64,000 nt of DNA. Source: JBFWWP01 sp050246115 (lineage in GTDB: Bacteria > Planctomycetota > UBA8108 > UBA1146 > JAJFFE01). The notes beneath the pieces were generated by a model. That model did no database searches, had not been told where the DNA came from, and worked only from the letters and a program-made list of their open reading frames with translations. The position numbers were made by a program, and so were the translations under genes. This document shows, in pieces, positions 1 through 8,663 of the stretch. The DNA lies in NCBI GenBank assembly GCA_050246115.1, contig JBFWWP010000001.1:62001-126000 (forward strand), given 5' to 3'. Numbering within the stretch: position 1 is the stretch's first letter; every line of letters starts with the position of its first letter.

Positions 1-1
1 C

Positions 2-316
2 GTCAGCAAGGTCGTCGACAAGAACGATGGCCACGACGACAACAACATGGTGGAGATCGCGCATGGCGACGGCACGACGGGTCGCTACTTGCACATCGAG
101 CGCGGGAGTGCCACCGTCAAGAACGGTGACGCGGTCGTGCAAGGGCAGCAGATCGCCAAGGTAGGGAACGTCGGCAACAGCCTGACGGGACACATCCACT
201 TCGTCGTCGAGCGCGCCAACAAGAGCATCCCGGTGACCTTCCAGGATGTCGACGACGACAGCGGCATCCCGCGCACCTTCGGCAGCTACGAGTCGGGGAA
301 CAGCAAGGTGCCGTAG
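2..316 (+). CDS. M23-family metallopeptidase (LytM), C-terminal fragment
   Basis: The gene enters from the left edge; only the last 104 residues are present and the start is outside the window. The visible part has the end of a LytM/M23 peptidase fold: a YLHIE-type strand, the GDxVxxGQxIxxVGNVGNS turn typical of these domains, and the zinc-ligand motif HIHF near residue 68 of the fragment. M23 enzymes are zinc endopeptidases that cut peptide cross-links in the cell wall, or are non-catalytic regulators of such enzymes. Because the first histidine ligand is not in the window, catalytic competence cannot be judged. The tail after the domain is short and polar. No partner gene is visible downstream. 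Confidence 0.75.
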   Translation, partial: VSKVVDKNDGHDDNNMVEIAHGDGTTGRYLHIERGSATVKNGDAVVQGQQIAKVGNVGNSLTGHIHFVVERANKSIPVTFQDVDDDSGIPRTFGSYESGNSKVP

Positions 317-593
317 CACGGGTCAGGCACGAGGCGCATCCGCGCGGTCCCTTCGGAGCGGTTCCAACTCACGCCCGAGGGCAGCCCAGTAGTTGAACCC
401 CGCCAGCCGCGCCGTAGGTAGTCGAGATCCAGGGGTGGGACAGCGATCGTTGCGGCTTGCAGCTCGTTCGACGCTTCGCGAAGTCGACCGAGGTTCGTCG
501 ATCCGCGGCGATTGGTTGGGGAGGGTTCGCCGCCTCGCCTCTCGCCTCGCGTCGGGGCGAGACCTGGCTCGAGCGTACGCGCCGGACTCCTCA
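317..593. other. Non-coding stretch left of element copy 1
   Basis: About 280 bases with no convincing gene on either strand. Open frames here are short and run into the repeat element that follows. The last bases before the element form a palindrome, GACTCCTCAGGAGTC, made partly of the element end. Confidence 0.5.
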
Positions 594-772
594 GGAGTCG
601 CCCAAGAATAACTTCGACATCTTGCCGTCGATTTGGGTTAGATTCGGCCGATCCGGAAAGCTCGGAACCGGAGGCGTAGCCTTAGTTCCGGTGAGGATTT
701 CGAGGTTTTCGGATCGGTCGAAGATGGCCCGAAGCGACGAGCAAGAGGGTGAAGTTATTCTTGGGCGACTCC
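594..772. mobile_element. MITE-like inverted-repeat element, copy 1
   Basis: This is a 179-bp element bounded by perfect 22-bp terminal inverted repeats (left end GGAGTCGCCCAAGAATAACT, right end its complement). It differs from copy 3 (58485-58663) at only two positions. Inside are further imperfect inverted repeats (TTCGGCCGATCCGGAAA against TTTTCGGATCGGTCGAA), so most of the element could fold as one long hairpin. Flanks are TCA on the left and TAA on the right. It has no room for a transposase, so it would need one supplied in trans. Confidence 0.85.
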
Positions 773-914
773 TAAGGCCTCGGCCGGGAAACAGAGGTTG
801 CGGCGGGGGAGAGTGGCGCCTACAGTCGTAGGAATCGCCGCGCTCTCTTTCCCTGGGGGCGTGACGAGTGGAGACGAGCGCGCACACGAGAGCACCGAGC
901 AGAAGGGGTACGCG

Positions 915-1259
915 ATGAACGAGTCGATCCCGATTCGCCCGACGGACCTGGCCCCGGTTCAGGACTGGCTCGGCGACCTTCGCCTCCGCATCGAAGGGTG
1001 GTCGAAACAGCTCAAGCTGCACTCGAGCGCCGAGTGGGCCCACCTCCAGACGACGCTTACCAAGACGCTGTCGACCCAGCGCGTCGAACAGGTGCTGCGC
1101 GACTTCTTGGCACGAGTCGGAGTCGGACCGCGAGAAACGGATCACGCCATCGACGAAGCGCTCAACGACCTGCGCCGTCGGATCGTGGCCTACCGCCGCC
1201 TCGACTCGATCGAGAGCTACGAACGCTTCCTGTCGCCGCCGCCGAACATGAAGTTCTGA
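915..1259 (+). CDS. Hypothetical protein (114 aa) between two element copies
   Basis: I do not recognise this family. The ATG at 915 is chosen because AGAAGGGG lies just upstream; the frame is open for 39 more codons but has no good start there. The protein is soluble, charged and mostly alpha-helical in character, with tryptophans in the first half and an arginine-rich second half, and it has no signal peptide or membrane segment. It sits between two same-orientation copies of the inverted-repeat element (594-772 and 1424-1603), so it could be cargo moved by them or simply a resident gene with insertions on both sides. GC content is like the surroundings. Function unknown. Confidence 0.6.
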   Translation: MNESIPIRPTDLAPVQDWLGDLRLRIEGWSKQLKLHSSAEWAHLQTTLTKTLSTQRVEQVLRDFLARVGVGPRETDHAIDEALNDLRRRIVAYRRLDSIESYERFLSPPPNMKF

Positions 1260-1423
1260 GTCGTCGCTGCGGCAGCCTCCCCCGGGTCGAACGTCGGGCG
1301 GCTATCTCCCAGTCCAAGCGCAATACGCGTCTTGTCTGGCATCGGATCTTCTCGCAGGAGGCTCTCGAAGAGCGCCCCTCGGGAGCGCGTCCAGGCGGCG
1401 TCACGACACCCGAAGACCACCAA

Positions 1424-1603
1424 GGAGTCGCCCAAGGAATAACTTCGACATCTTGCCGTCGATTTGGGTCAGATTCGGCCGATCCGGAAAGCTCGGAACC
1501 GGAGGCGTAGCCTTAGTTCCGGTGAGGATTTCGAGGTTTTCGGATCGGTCGAAGGTGGCCCGAAGCGACGAGCAAGAGGGTGAAGTTACTCTTGGGCGAC
1601 TCC
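1424..1603. mobile_element. MITE-like inverted-repeat element, copy 2
   Basis: This is a 180-bp copy in the same orientation as copy 1. It carries one extra G in the left terminal repeat (CCCAAGGAATAAC), an A to G change near the middle and a T to C change in the right terminal repeat, so its ends are no longer perfect complements. Flanks are CAA on the left and TAA on the right. Its last base forms the third base of the tatD stop codon on the minus strand. Confidence 0.85.
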
Positions 1604-2394
1604 TAAGCACCGACCGCAAAGCGAAACAGCTCGCGCGCGTTCTCGGTCGTCGTTCGCCCGAGCGCGGTGGGTTCCAACCCGCGCAGTTCGGCAAGCACTC
1701 GGAGAGTGTGGAGCGAAAACGCCGGTTCGCAGCGTTGCCCGCGCAGGGGGTGGGGCGATAGGAACGGTGAGTCGGTCTCGAGCAGCAGGCGCTCTACGGG
1801 CACGACGCTGGCGGCCTCGCGCAGCTCGGTCGCTTTCGGGAACGTGAGGTTGCCGGCGAACGACACCCACCAGCCCAGGTCGACTGCGCGCAGCGCTTGC
1901 TCTGCGTTTCCTCCGAAACAGTGAAACACCCCGCGGACCTCGTTGCGAAACTCCGCGACGATGGCCAACGTATCTTCCATCGCGTCACGACAGTGGATGA
2001 TGACCGGGAGATTCCGGCGCGCCGCAATGGCCAGCTGCAGGCGAAACGACCGCGCTTGTTCCTGTGGGGTGCAAGAATCCCAGTAGTAGTCGAGGCCGAT
2101 CTCACCCCATGCGCACACCTGCTGCGGGTGCGTGTCCGCGAGTCGCTCGAGTTCGGAGAGCGTGTCCTCGAGGGGGTGTTGGGTCTTCGTGGTCTCGTTC
2201 GGATGGAGCCCTACGGCCGCGTAGCAGAACCCCGGGTGGGCCACAGCCAGGTCAATGGCGAGTTGCGACGATCGCACGTCGGTGCCGACGTTGATCACGG
2301 ACACGAAGCCGGCTTCGCGGGTGCGCTCGATGACCTGCGCGCGGTCCTCGTCGAAACGATCGAAGTACAAGTGCGCGTGCGAGTCGAGATACAT
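1603..2394 (-). CDS. tatD: TatD family metal-dependent hydrolase (DNase)
   Basis: TatD enzymes are TIM-barrel metal-dependent nucleases with DNA exonuclease activity linked to repair and DNA clean-up. The 263-residue protein has the family signatures in order: DSHAHLYF at residues 4-11, GEIGLDYYWD near 95, IHCRDA near 130, FHCFGG near 155 and LLETDSPFLSPHP near 205, giving the histidine, glutamate and aspartate metal ligands. The start is the ATG at 2394, where the family normally begins with a short M-x-D-S-H; a start 14 codons earlier is possible but adds an unusual leader. A GGAG sequence precedes the chosen ATG. The stop codon overlaps the right end of element copy 2, so that insertion spared the reading frame. 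Confidence 0.93.
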   Translation of the reverse strand: MYLDSHAHLYFDRFDEDRAQVIERTREAGFVSVINVGTDVRSSQLAIDLAVAHPGFCYAAVGLHPNETTKTQHPLEDTLSELERLADTHPQQVCAWGEIGLDYYWDSCTPQEQARSFRLQLAIAARRNLPVIIHCRDAMEDTLAIVAEFRNEVRGVFHCFGGNAEQALRAVDLGWWVSFAGNLTFPKATELREAASVVPVERLLLETDSPFLSPHPLRGQRCEPAFSLHTLRVLAELRGLEPTALGRTTTENARELFRFAVGA

Positions 2395-2921
2395 CAGCGG
2401 TCTCCGGGGTGTAGGTTGGCGCGTGGCAACAGCCAATGGCCCTCATCGGTGAGTGGGCTGGCCGCGCCGTGGCTTCGTGGTCCGTGAGGACGCTCGGCGC
2501 TCGCATGGTGACCGAAGCGCGGCCGGTTTGCCAGGTTCGCGAGCCCCGGATCGAGTGCCGGTCACGCACGATGGGGCCCCACTCTCGAGGGCACTGCGAC
2601 GCTCTCGGCTGCTTCACGGTCGCGAGCTGTGCGACCGGTCCAACCCCACGTGCGGCGCGGGTCTCGCTCCGACCTCGGGACCCTGTGTTTGGTCATTGAG
2701 GATCGAATTCGCTGCCATGACGAAGCCAGAGCGAGACTTCGGTCCTCCGCAGCCGAGCGCTCACGAATAATGCGGGCTAGCCACCGTGTGCTCCGAACCG
2801 GAGCGGCTGGGTTGCGTGGCAACGCCCCAGGAACTTCTTGCCAGGCGGCCGCACCCCGCCTACATCGGAGTTCTTGGCGCAGCTTGCAGACGCCTCCCAC
2901 CGAACGGGAAGAGGACCCACG
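2395..2921. other. Divergent intergenic region between tatD and the Lon-like gene
   Basis: About 530 bases separating two genes transcribed away from each other. It should hold promoters for both, but I see no near-consensus -35/-10 pair, no repeat and no gene I can defend. Confidence 0.5.
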
Positions 2922-5372
2922 ATGACTCCAAGCGACCCGAGGACGGGGGCGGACCGCGGTGCCCCCTCGCCGCTGCGCGTGGCCACTCCGCGTCTTCGCT
3001 GGCGATGCGATCCGGCCACGCTCGACTTCAAGACGACCGCCGAGGTGGAGCCCGTGCTCGATGTGATCGGCCAAGACGAGGCCGTGGAGTCGCTCCGTTT
3101 CGGCCTCGAGATCGACGCGCCGGGTCAGAATGTGTTCGTACGCGGTCTCGTCGGGGTCGGGCGCCTGACCCTTCTGCACCGGCTGCTCGAGACCGTGCAG
3201 CTCTATTGCCCTCTCCCCCAGGACCGGTGCTACGTCCACAACTTCGACGAGCCCGATCGCCCTCGACTCCTGACCCTGCCGCGCGCGACGGCGCGGGCGT
3301 TGCGCAAGCGAGTCGACGAGATGATCGACTTCATCCGTGAGGAACTGGCGCCGGCGCTCGAGTCCGATGCGCTGCGCGACCGGCGCGACGCCTTGGTTGC
3401 CAAGGCCCGAGCCCGCACCCAGGAGCTGGTGCAACCGTTCGAGAAGGAACTCAAGGCGCACTCGTTGGCTCTGGGTCAAATCGAAATGGGCAGTATGACG
3501 CAGTTCGTGCTGGTGCCTTTGGTCGAGGGCAAGCCCACCCCACCCGAGGAGTACGAGACGTTGGTGGCGCAGGGGCAAGTCCCCGAGGAGCAGGCCGAGC
3601 GTGTGCGTTCCGACATCGACGCGTACTCCCGTCGCTTGGAGGAAGTGACGGTGGAGTTGGAGCGCCTGCGTCGTTCCCACCGCGATGAGGTGCGCCGACT
3701 CGTCGAAGAGGAGGCCCGCCGCATCTTGGCGCGCGTGGTGGCGACGATCGAGAGCGAACACCCGCAGGAACAGGTCAAGGAGTTCCTGGCGGCGATCGTG
3801 TCCGATGTCGCCGAGCGGCGCTTGGGCGCCCTGCAACCGGACTCCGAGGGCGACTTCACGCGTCAGTACCGAGTGAACGTGGTGGCGGATCACAGTAAGG
3901 GCGAAGCCTGCCCCGTCGTCATCGAGTCGCTGCCGAGCCTCCAGAATCTCTTCGGTGGAGTCGAACGGGAGTTCCTGCCTGGGGGCGGTTACCGCAGCGA
4001 CCATCTCATGGTGCGGGCCGGCTCGCTGCTGCGGGCGGATGGGGGCTACTTGTTGCTCGAGGCGCGCGAAGTGCTTCTGCAGCCGGGCGCCTGGCGTGCC
4101 CTGATGCGCGCGCTGCGGACGGGACAGGTCGATGTCAACCAGCCCGAGTTCGAGTCGATGTTCTACGGCCCGTCGCTCAAGCCCGAGCCGGCGGACATCA
4201 ACGTCAAGGTCATCCTGATCGGCGACCCGGGCCTCTACTCGCTACTCGACCAGAACGATCCCGACTTCCCCCACCTCTTCAAGGTGTTGGCGGACTTCGA
4301 CGACGCGTTGCCGCGCACCCCCGACAGTGTGCGCGCGTACGCCGGTGTCCTCAGTCGCATCACACGGGAAGAGCTCTTGCCGGCGCTCGATCGATCCGCG
4401 GTCGCGGCGATTGCCGAGCACGGCGCCCGCGTCGCCGGTCGGAGCGATCGCCTGACGACCCAGTTCGGGCGCATCGTCGATATCGTCCGGGAAGCGGGCT
4501 TCATCGCCCGCAGGCGGGGTGCCGACCCGGTCGATGCCGCGGCGGTCCTGGAAGCGATCCGGCAAGGACGTCGGCGGGCGGACCTGCCCGCGCGCAAGTT
4601 CCGGCAACTCGTCAAAGAGGGTACGATTCGAGTCCAGACCTCGGGCCACGTCGTCGGCCAAGTGAACGGACTCGCGGTGGTGCACGCGGGGCCGCTCGTC
4701 TATGGCTTCCCGGCGCGCATCACGGCGACCATTGGTCCAGGCACCGCGGGTGCGATCGATATCGAACGGGAGGCGCAACTCTCGGGCGCGATCCACACCA
4801 AAGGCTTCTACATCTTGGGCGGCCTCTTGCGACACCTGCTCCGGACGTCTCACGCCCTCGCCTTCTCGGCGTCGATCGCGTTCGAGCAGAGCTACGGCGG
4901 GATCGATGGCGACTCGGCCTCGGGAGCGGAGATGTGTTGCCTGCTCAGCGCGCTCACCGAAGTCCCTTTGCGGCAGGACTTGGCGATGACCGGCGCCATC
5001 GATCAGCATGGCCACATCCAGCCGATCGGTGCGGTGACCGAGAAGATCGAGGGCTATTTCGACGTTTGTCAGGAGATCGGTCTCACTGGCGCCCAAGGCG
5101 TCATTATCCCGAGCGCGAACGTGATCGACCTCATGCTGCGCGACGACGTGGTCGCAGCGTGCGACGTGGGTCGCTTCCACGTCTACGCCGTGGATCGCAT
5201 TCACGACGCATTGGAGCTCTTCACCGGCTTGCCCGCGGGCGTCCTCGGGGACGATGGAGCCTACCCGGACGGAACGCTGCTTCGCCGCGCGGTCGAACGA
5301 GCGCACGACTACTGGAAGCGAGCCGTGCATCATCCGCCACCGGAAGGCCGCAAACGCGCGGCAGAAGAGTAA
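2922..5372 (+). CDS. Lon-like AAA+ serine protease (LonB/YcbZ type)
   Basis: This 816-residue protein looks like the non-classical Lon group typified by E. coli YcbZ: an AAA+ part, a long helical insertion around residues 150-270, and a C-terminal S16 protease domain. The opening block RCDPATLDFKTTAEVEP and IGQDEAVESLRFGL is typical of the group. The nucleotide loop reads GLVGVGRLTL, with arginine where classical Walker A has lysine. The catalytic serine lies in GDSASGAE near residue 664 and the catalytic lysine in AVTEKIEGYF near 707. It lacks the N-terminal substrate domain of classical Lon. The ATG at 2922 follows GGGAAGAGG; longer starts in frame add non-conserved residues. It is followed after six bases by the amidohydrolase gene, suggesting co-transcription. 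Likely role: cytosolic protein quality control. Confidence 0.88.
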   Translation: MTPSDPRTGADRGAPSPLRVATPRLRWRCDPATLDFKTTAEVEPVLDVIGQDEAVESLRFGLEIDAPGQNVFVRGLVGVGRLTLLHRLLETVQLYCPLPQDRCYVHNFDEPDRPRLLTLPRATARALRKRVDEMIDFIREELAPALESDALRDRRDALVAKARARTQELVQPFEKELKAHSLALGQIEMGSMTQFVLVPLVEGKPTPPEEYETLVAQGQVPEEQAERVRSDIDAYSRRLEEVTVELERLRRSHRDEVRRLVEEEARRILARVVATIESEHPQEQVKEFLAAIVSDVAERRLGALQPDSEGDFTRQYRVNVVADHSKGEACPVVIESLPSLQNLFGGVEREFLPGGGYRSDHLMVRAGSLLRADGGYLLLEAREVLLQPGAWRALMRALRTGQVDVNQPEFESMFYGPSLKPEPADINVKVILIGDPGLYSLLDQNDPDFPHLFKVLADFDDALPRTPDSVRAYAGVLSRITREELLPALDRSAVAAIAEHGARVAGRSDRLTTQFGRIVDIVREAGFIARRRGADPVDAAAVLEAIRQGRRRADLPARKFRQLVKEGTIRVQTSGHVVGQVNGLAVVHAGPLVYGFPARITATIGPGTAGAIDIEREAQLSGAIHTKGFYILGGLLRHLLRTSHALAFSASIAFEQSYGGIDGDSASGAEMCCLLSALTEVPLRQDLAMTGAIDQHGHIQPIGAVTEKIEGYFDVCQEIGLTGAQGVIIPSANVIDLMLRDDVVAACDVGRFHVYAVDRIHDALELFTGLPAGVLGDDGAYPDGTLLRRAVERAHDYWKRAVHHPPPEGRKRAAEE

Positions 5373-5378
5373 GTGACC

Positions 5379-6578
5379 ATGCGCGTCTACGCGGATTGGA
5401 TCTGGGACGGAGTGGGCGACCCCGCTCCGGGATGTCTGGAGATCGAAGGCGGCTGTGTTCGCAGCGTGACCCGCGGCGTCGTCGCCGACGCGGACCGCAG
5501 TTACCCGAAGGCGGTGATCGTCCCCGGATTCGTCAACGCGCACGCCCATCTCGATCTGACCTTCGATCCCGATGGCTCCGAACTGGAAGATCCGTTCACC
5601 GATTGGTTGCTCGGGGTCAAGGAGCTACGCGACGAGGTGGGGGAGGCTGGCCTCGTCGACTCGGTCCGGCGCGGCGCGGCCGAGGCCCTGAGCTATGGCA
5701 CCACGACGATTGCGGACTACGACCCGTCCGGAGCGGCCATCGCCGGGTTGGCCGATTCACCTCTGCGGCGGCTCATCCTCCGCGAGGTGATCTCGTTTCG
5801 TCCTGGGACCGACGACCTTTTCAGCGCGCTCGAGGAGTTCGTTCGGGGTAGCACACCGAACGCGCTCCGAGGCATCGCCCCGCATGCACCGTACACCGTC
5901 CACCCCGAGCTCTGGACCCGACTCATCGCGTGGGCCGTTGCGCGTGAGCTCCCGTGGTCGACCCACATCGCCGAGCAACCGTGGGAGGCCGCGTTGCTCG
6001 AGCTCGGTGAGGGCGAAGGTGCGGATTTCTTCGAACAGCTGGGAGTCGATCGCGCTGCCTTCGGCATCCCCGGTGCGCGCGCCGTTGAACTCGTCGCCCG
6101 CGCCGGCGGCCTGAACCCTGGCGCCATCCTCGTCCACGCGAACTACGTCGACCGAGACGAGATCCAACGCATCGCCGAGAGCGGCGCGGCCGTCGTCTAT
6201 TGCCCGCGCAGCCACGCCTGGTTCGTGCACGAGGAGTACCCCCTCGAGCCCATGCTTCGAGCCGGCATCCCCGTCGCCATCGGCACCGACGGCAAGATCT
6301 CGAACGGCCGTCTCTCGATCATCGACGAACTCCGCGAGGTCTACCATAAGTCCCTCGACCTGCCCGCCGCCACGGTCATGGAACTCGGCACTCGCAACGG
6401 CCACCGAGCGCTCGGCAACCGCCTCGGCACCGGCATCCTCACCCCCGGCAATCGGGCCGACTTCACCGTCATCCCCGTCGCCGCCTCCACCCCAGAGGCC
6501 GTCCTTCCGACCCTACTCGAGTCTACCGATCTCCCCATCGCCACCTTCATCGATGGCCACCCCGCCTGGACCGCCTGA
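5379..6578 (+). CDS. Amidohydrolase family protein (TrzA/SAH deaminase-like)
   Basis: A 399-residue member of the amidohydrolase superfamily, cytosolic, with a TIM barrel between two beta-sandwich strands. Metal and substrate motifs are visible: NAHAHLDL at residues 53-60, APHAPYTV near 170, STHIAE near 194, HANYVD near 250 and GTDGKIS near 304. This arrangement fits enzymes that deaminate or hydrolyse ring compounds such as S-adenosylhomocysteine, methylthioadenosine, guanine or chlorotriazines; the precise substrate cannot be read from sequence. The ATG at 5379 is preferred; an in-frame GTG lies directly after the upstream stop at 5373. The six-base spacing from the Lon-like gene suggests one transcript, without an obvious shared function. 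Confidence 0.85.
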   Translation: MRVYADWIWDGVGDPAPGCLEIEGGCVRSVTRGVVADADRSYPKAVIVPGFVNAHAHLDLTFDPDGSELEDPFTDWLLGVKELRDEVGEAGLVDSVRRGAAEALSYGTTTIADYDPSGAAIAGLADSPLRRLILREVISFRPGTDDLFSALEEFVRGSTPNALRGIAPHAPYTVHPELWTRLIAWAVARELPWSTHIAEQPWEAALLELGEGEGADFFEQLGVDRAAFGIPGARAVELVARAGGLNPGAILVHANYVDRDEIQRIAESGAAVVYCPRSHAWFVHEEYPLEPMLRAGIPVAIGTDGKISNGRLSIIDELREVYHKSLDLPAATVMELGTRNGHRALGNRLGTGILTPGNRADFTVIPVAASTPEAVLPTLLESTDLPIATFIDGHPAWTA

Positions 6579-6628
6579 CCCCTCTGCGCCCCAACCGATT
6601 CAAGAGCCGCCGTGCCCTGAGCCCCCCC

Positions 6629-6658
6629 TTGACACCCGAGGGCAACCAGGGCCAGAAT
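6629..6658 (+). promoter_or_regulatory. Candidate sigma-70 promoter for tRNA-Gly(CCC)
   Basis: TTGACA at 6629-6634 and CAGAAT at 6653-6658 are separated by 18 bases and lie 27 bases before the tRNA. The -35 box is perfect and the -10 box is a fair match. Confidence 0.6.
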
Positions 6659-6684
6659 GCGCGGCTGACTGCAGCATTCGATGA

Positions 6685-6759
6685 GCGGGTGTAGCTCAGT
6701 GGTAGAGTTCTAGCTTCCCAAGCTAGCTGTCGTGGGTTCGAATCCCATCGCCCGCTCCA
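6685..6759 (+). tRNA. tRNA-Gly (anticodon CCC)
   Basis: A full cloverleaf can be drawn: acceptor GCGGGTG pairs with CGCCCGC, the D arm has AGCTCAGTGGTAGAG, the anticodon loop TTCCCAA lies between CTAGC and GCTAG, and the T arm has GGTTCGAATCC. Anticodon CCC reads GGG. The CCA end is encoded. It is closely related to the second glycine tRNA at 17471. Confidence 0.95.
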
Positions 6760-7181
6760 TTCACGACAAAGCTCCTTCCCTTCGGGCCAGTTCGCTCGAA
6801 CCAGCCTCGACCTTGCCTTCAGACTCCCACGAGTCATCCGTCATTTCGATTGTCGCGATAGCTAGCGCTAGCGCTGGCTCGTTTCCGCTCCTGGCCGGGC
6901 TTCGAGATGCCTGCCGAGCCATCTGCTGGAAGTGGCGGCAACATCGTTGGCGGGCACCGCAGGTTGGACTCAGCGGGTCAGGGAAAGTGCCGTCTCGGAG
7001 TTCGCGGGATCCGAGTGACGTCCGGAAGACGCAGGAACTTCGTCGGTAGCATGACGACGTCTCTGAGCGAGCCTTGTCCTCGCCGCCGTGCACACTCTCA
7101 GCTCAACGTTCACGAAGGGTCCGGGCTAGCGGATGGCGACGGCAAGGAGCACAATCGGGGGCAGGCGCGAAAGGGGGGAGC
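6760..7181. other. Non-coding stretch after tRNA-Gly(CCC)
   Basis: About 420 bases without a gene I can support. It includes a perfect 12-bp palindrome GCTAGCGCTAGC at 6861-6872, of unknown meaning. The AAGGGGGGAG just before 7182 is the ribosome binding site of the next gene. Confidence 0.5.
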
Positions 7182-8156
7182 ATGATCACGGTGTACTTTG
7201 GAACGAATCGGCGACCGAATCGGAAGCAGAACCCGACGGACTTCACGGGCGAGTTCAGTGTCGAAGGGCTCGCCAACCTGCGGTTCGGGCAAGCCGAGTA
7301 TGACTCGGCGCGCGACGTGGTGCGGTCGGTCGAGGTGTTTCACGAGACACCCTCGGGGACGGTGCTCGGTTCGGCGCAGCTCATGGGTGGGCTGCAGGAA
7401 CGCATGCGGAAGAACCAGGCCGACGCGTTGGTGTTCATTCACGGGTTCAACGTCTCGTTTCAGGACGCGCTCCGTTCTGCGGCACGCTTGCAGGCGGCCC
7501 ACTCGACGGCAGAGCGACCGCTGGAGGTCGTCGCGTTCTCCTGGCCATCGGACGGGAGTGCGACGCACTACCCGAGTGATCGTCACGATGCCAAGGCGTC
7601 GGGACTTGCGATCTCGCGGGGCTTCGAGAAGCTCATCAAGTTTCTGCACGCGCTCGACCCGGCCAATGCTTGTCAACGGAAGATTTTCTTGCTGTGCCAC
7701 AGCATGGGCAACTACGCCCTACGGTGCGCGGTGCAGGAGATGATCAAGCAGTACCGGACGTTGCCGCGGGTGTTTCACGAGATCATCTTGGCGGCCGCGG
7801 ACGAGGACGATGACACGTTCGAAGTGGATCACAAGCTTGCGCGACTACCCGAGCTCGCGGATCGAGTGACCGTCTACTTCAATCGCGGGGACCGTGCGCT
7901 GACGGCTAGCGACTATTTGAAGGGGAACCCCGACCGCCTGGGCTCGAACGGCCCACGCAAGCCTCGGTCGGTGCACGCGAAGGTGGGTCTCGTGGACTGC
8001 ACCGACGTCGTGAGTGGCCTGCTCGAGCACGACTACTACATTGGGGCGGCGCCTGTCGTGGCCGATATTCGGGCCGTGCTCGCCGGGGTCAATTCCGACC
8101 AAGTGGCCAATCGCGATTACGTGGTGCAGTCGAATCGGTATCGCCTGCGCGGGTGA
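7182..8156 (+). CDS. Alpha/beta hydrolase, DUF900-like
   Basis: A 324-residue protein of the alpha/beta hydrolase fold resembling DUF900 (lipase/esterase-like). The early strand ALVFIHGFNVSF near residue 85 carries the oxyanion-hole HGF motif. The nucleophile elbow is CHSMGN near residue 170. Acid and histidine residues that could complete the triad follow (for example AAADEDDD near 205 and KVGLVDCTD with later histidine). No signal peptide is seen, so it is probably cytosolic. The ATG at 7182 is chosen for its strong site AAGGGGGGAG; upstream in-frame codons are low-complexity spacer. Substrate unknown. It is followed by a small membrane protein gene after 135 bases. Confidence 0.8.
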   Translation: MITVYFGTNRRPNRKQNPTDFTGEFSVEGLANLRFGQAEYDSARDVVRSVEVFHETPSGTVLGSAQLMGGLQERMRKNQADALVFIHGFNVSFQDALRSAARLQAAHSTAERPLEVVAFSWPSDGSATHYPSDRHDAKASGLAISRGFEKLIKFLHALDPANACQRKIFLLCHSMGNYALRCAVQEMIKQYRTLPRVFHEIILAAADEDDDTFEVDHKLARLPELADRVTVYFNRGDRALTASDYLKGNPDRLGSNGPRKPRSVHAKVGLVDCTDVVSGLLEHDYYIGAAPVVADIRAVLAGVNSDQVANRDYVVQSNRYRLRG

Positions 8157-8159
8157 CCG

Positions 8160-8181
8160 CGAAGCGGCGGGCGGCGCTTCG
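8160..8181. terminator. Hairpin after the hydrolase gene
   Basis: CGAAGCG and CGCTTCG form a 7-bp stem three bases past the stop codon. There is no clear T run right after it, so it may be a weak terminator or a stabilising 3' hairpin. Confidence 0.35.
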
Positions 8182-8291
8182 GGAGACGGCATTTTCGCGA
8201 GTTGGGTGACGGACGCGGGGGACGGATTGCGGCTTGCCAGGGGGCCAAGTGACGTGCTTGGCCGCGATCCCGGATTCGAAGGGGGAAAACC

Positions 8292-8663
8292 ATGGCACGC
8301 GCAATCAATGCGGATGACAAGTATCGCGAACGGCTGCTGAAGCACATTCCGTCGGAGGTGCTCGGGGTCTACCTGGCTGCGGCCGGGTTGATCACCTCCC
8401 TGGATGATCCTCCGGTCTGGCTGCTGTGGGTTCTGTTCGGGCTCTGCTTGGTCGCAACACCCTTCTGGCTGGTGTTCTTCATGGACGTGAAGTCGGTTCT
8501 GCAGAACGTCCTGGGCTGCGTGGCTTTCATCATCTGGGTCATGACGCTGACCGGGGGGCCGTTCGAGCGAATCGACGGATTCGAGACCTACATCGGGTCG
8601 ATCCTGCTGCTCGTCTTCACCGGCTTGGTGGCGCCGCTCGTTGCCAAGCTCTGCAAGAACTGA
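8292..8663 (+). CDS. Small integral membrane protein (123 aa)
   Basis: I do not recognise a named family. After a charged start (residues 1-18) the protein has about four hydrophobic segments: VLGVYLAAAGLIT near 23-36, LLWVLFGLCLVATPFWLVFF near 44-64, a segment with VLGCVAFIIWVMTL near 73-87 and GSILLLVFTGLVAPLVA near 103-119. The ATG follows GAAGGGGGAAAACC, a good ribosome binding site. The orientation and spacing allow co-transcription with the DUF900-like hydrolase. A role in the inner membrane is likely, but nothing more specific is supported. Confidence 0.75.
   Translation: MARAINADDKYRERLLKHIPSEVLGVYLAAAGLITSLDDPPVWLLWVLFGLCLVATPFWLVFFMDVKSVLQNVLGCVAFIIWVMTLTGGPFERIDGFETYIGSILLLVFTGLVAPLVAKLCKN

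Noticed and set aside
457..831. Open frames across element copy 1 (and similar ones across copies 2 and 3)
   Set aside because: They join unrelated flanks through the element; the shared peptide only reflects the repeat DNA.
2562..4004. 480-residue minus-strand frame opposite the Lon-like gene
   Set aside because: Shadow of a conserved gene, with no family features.
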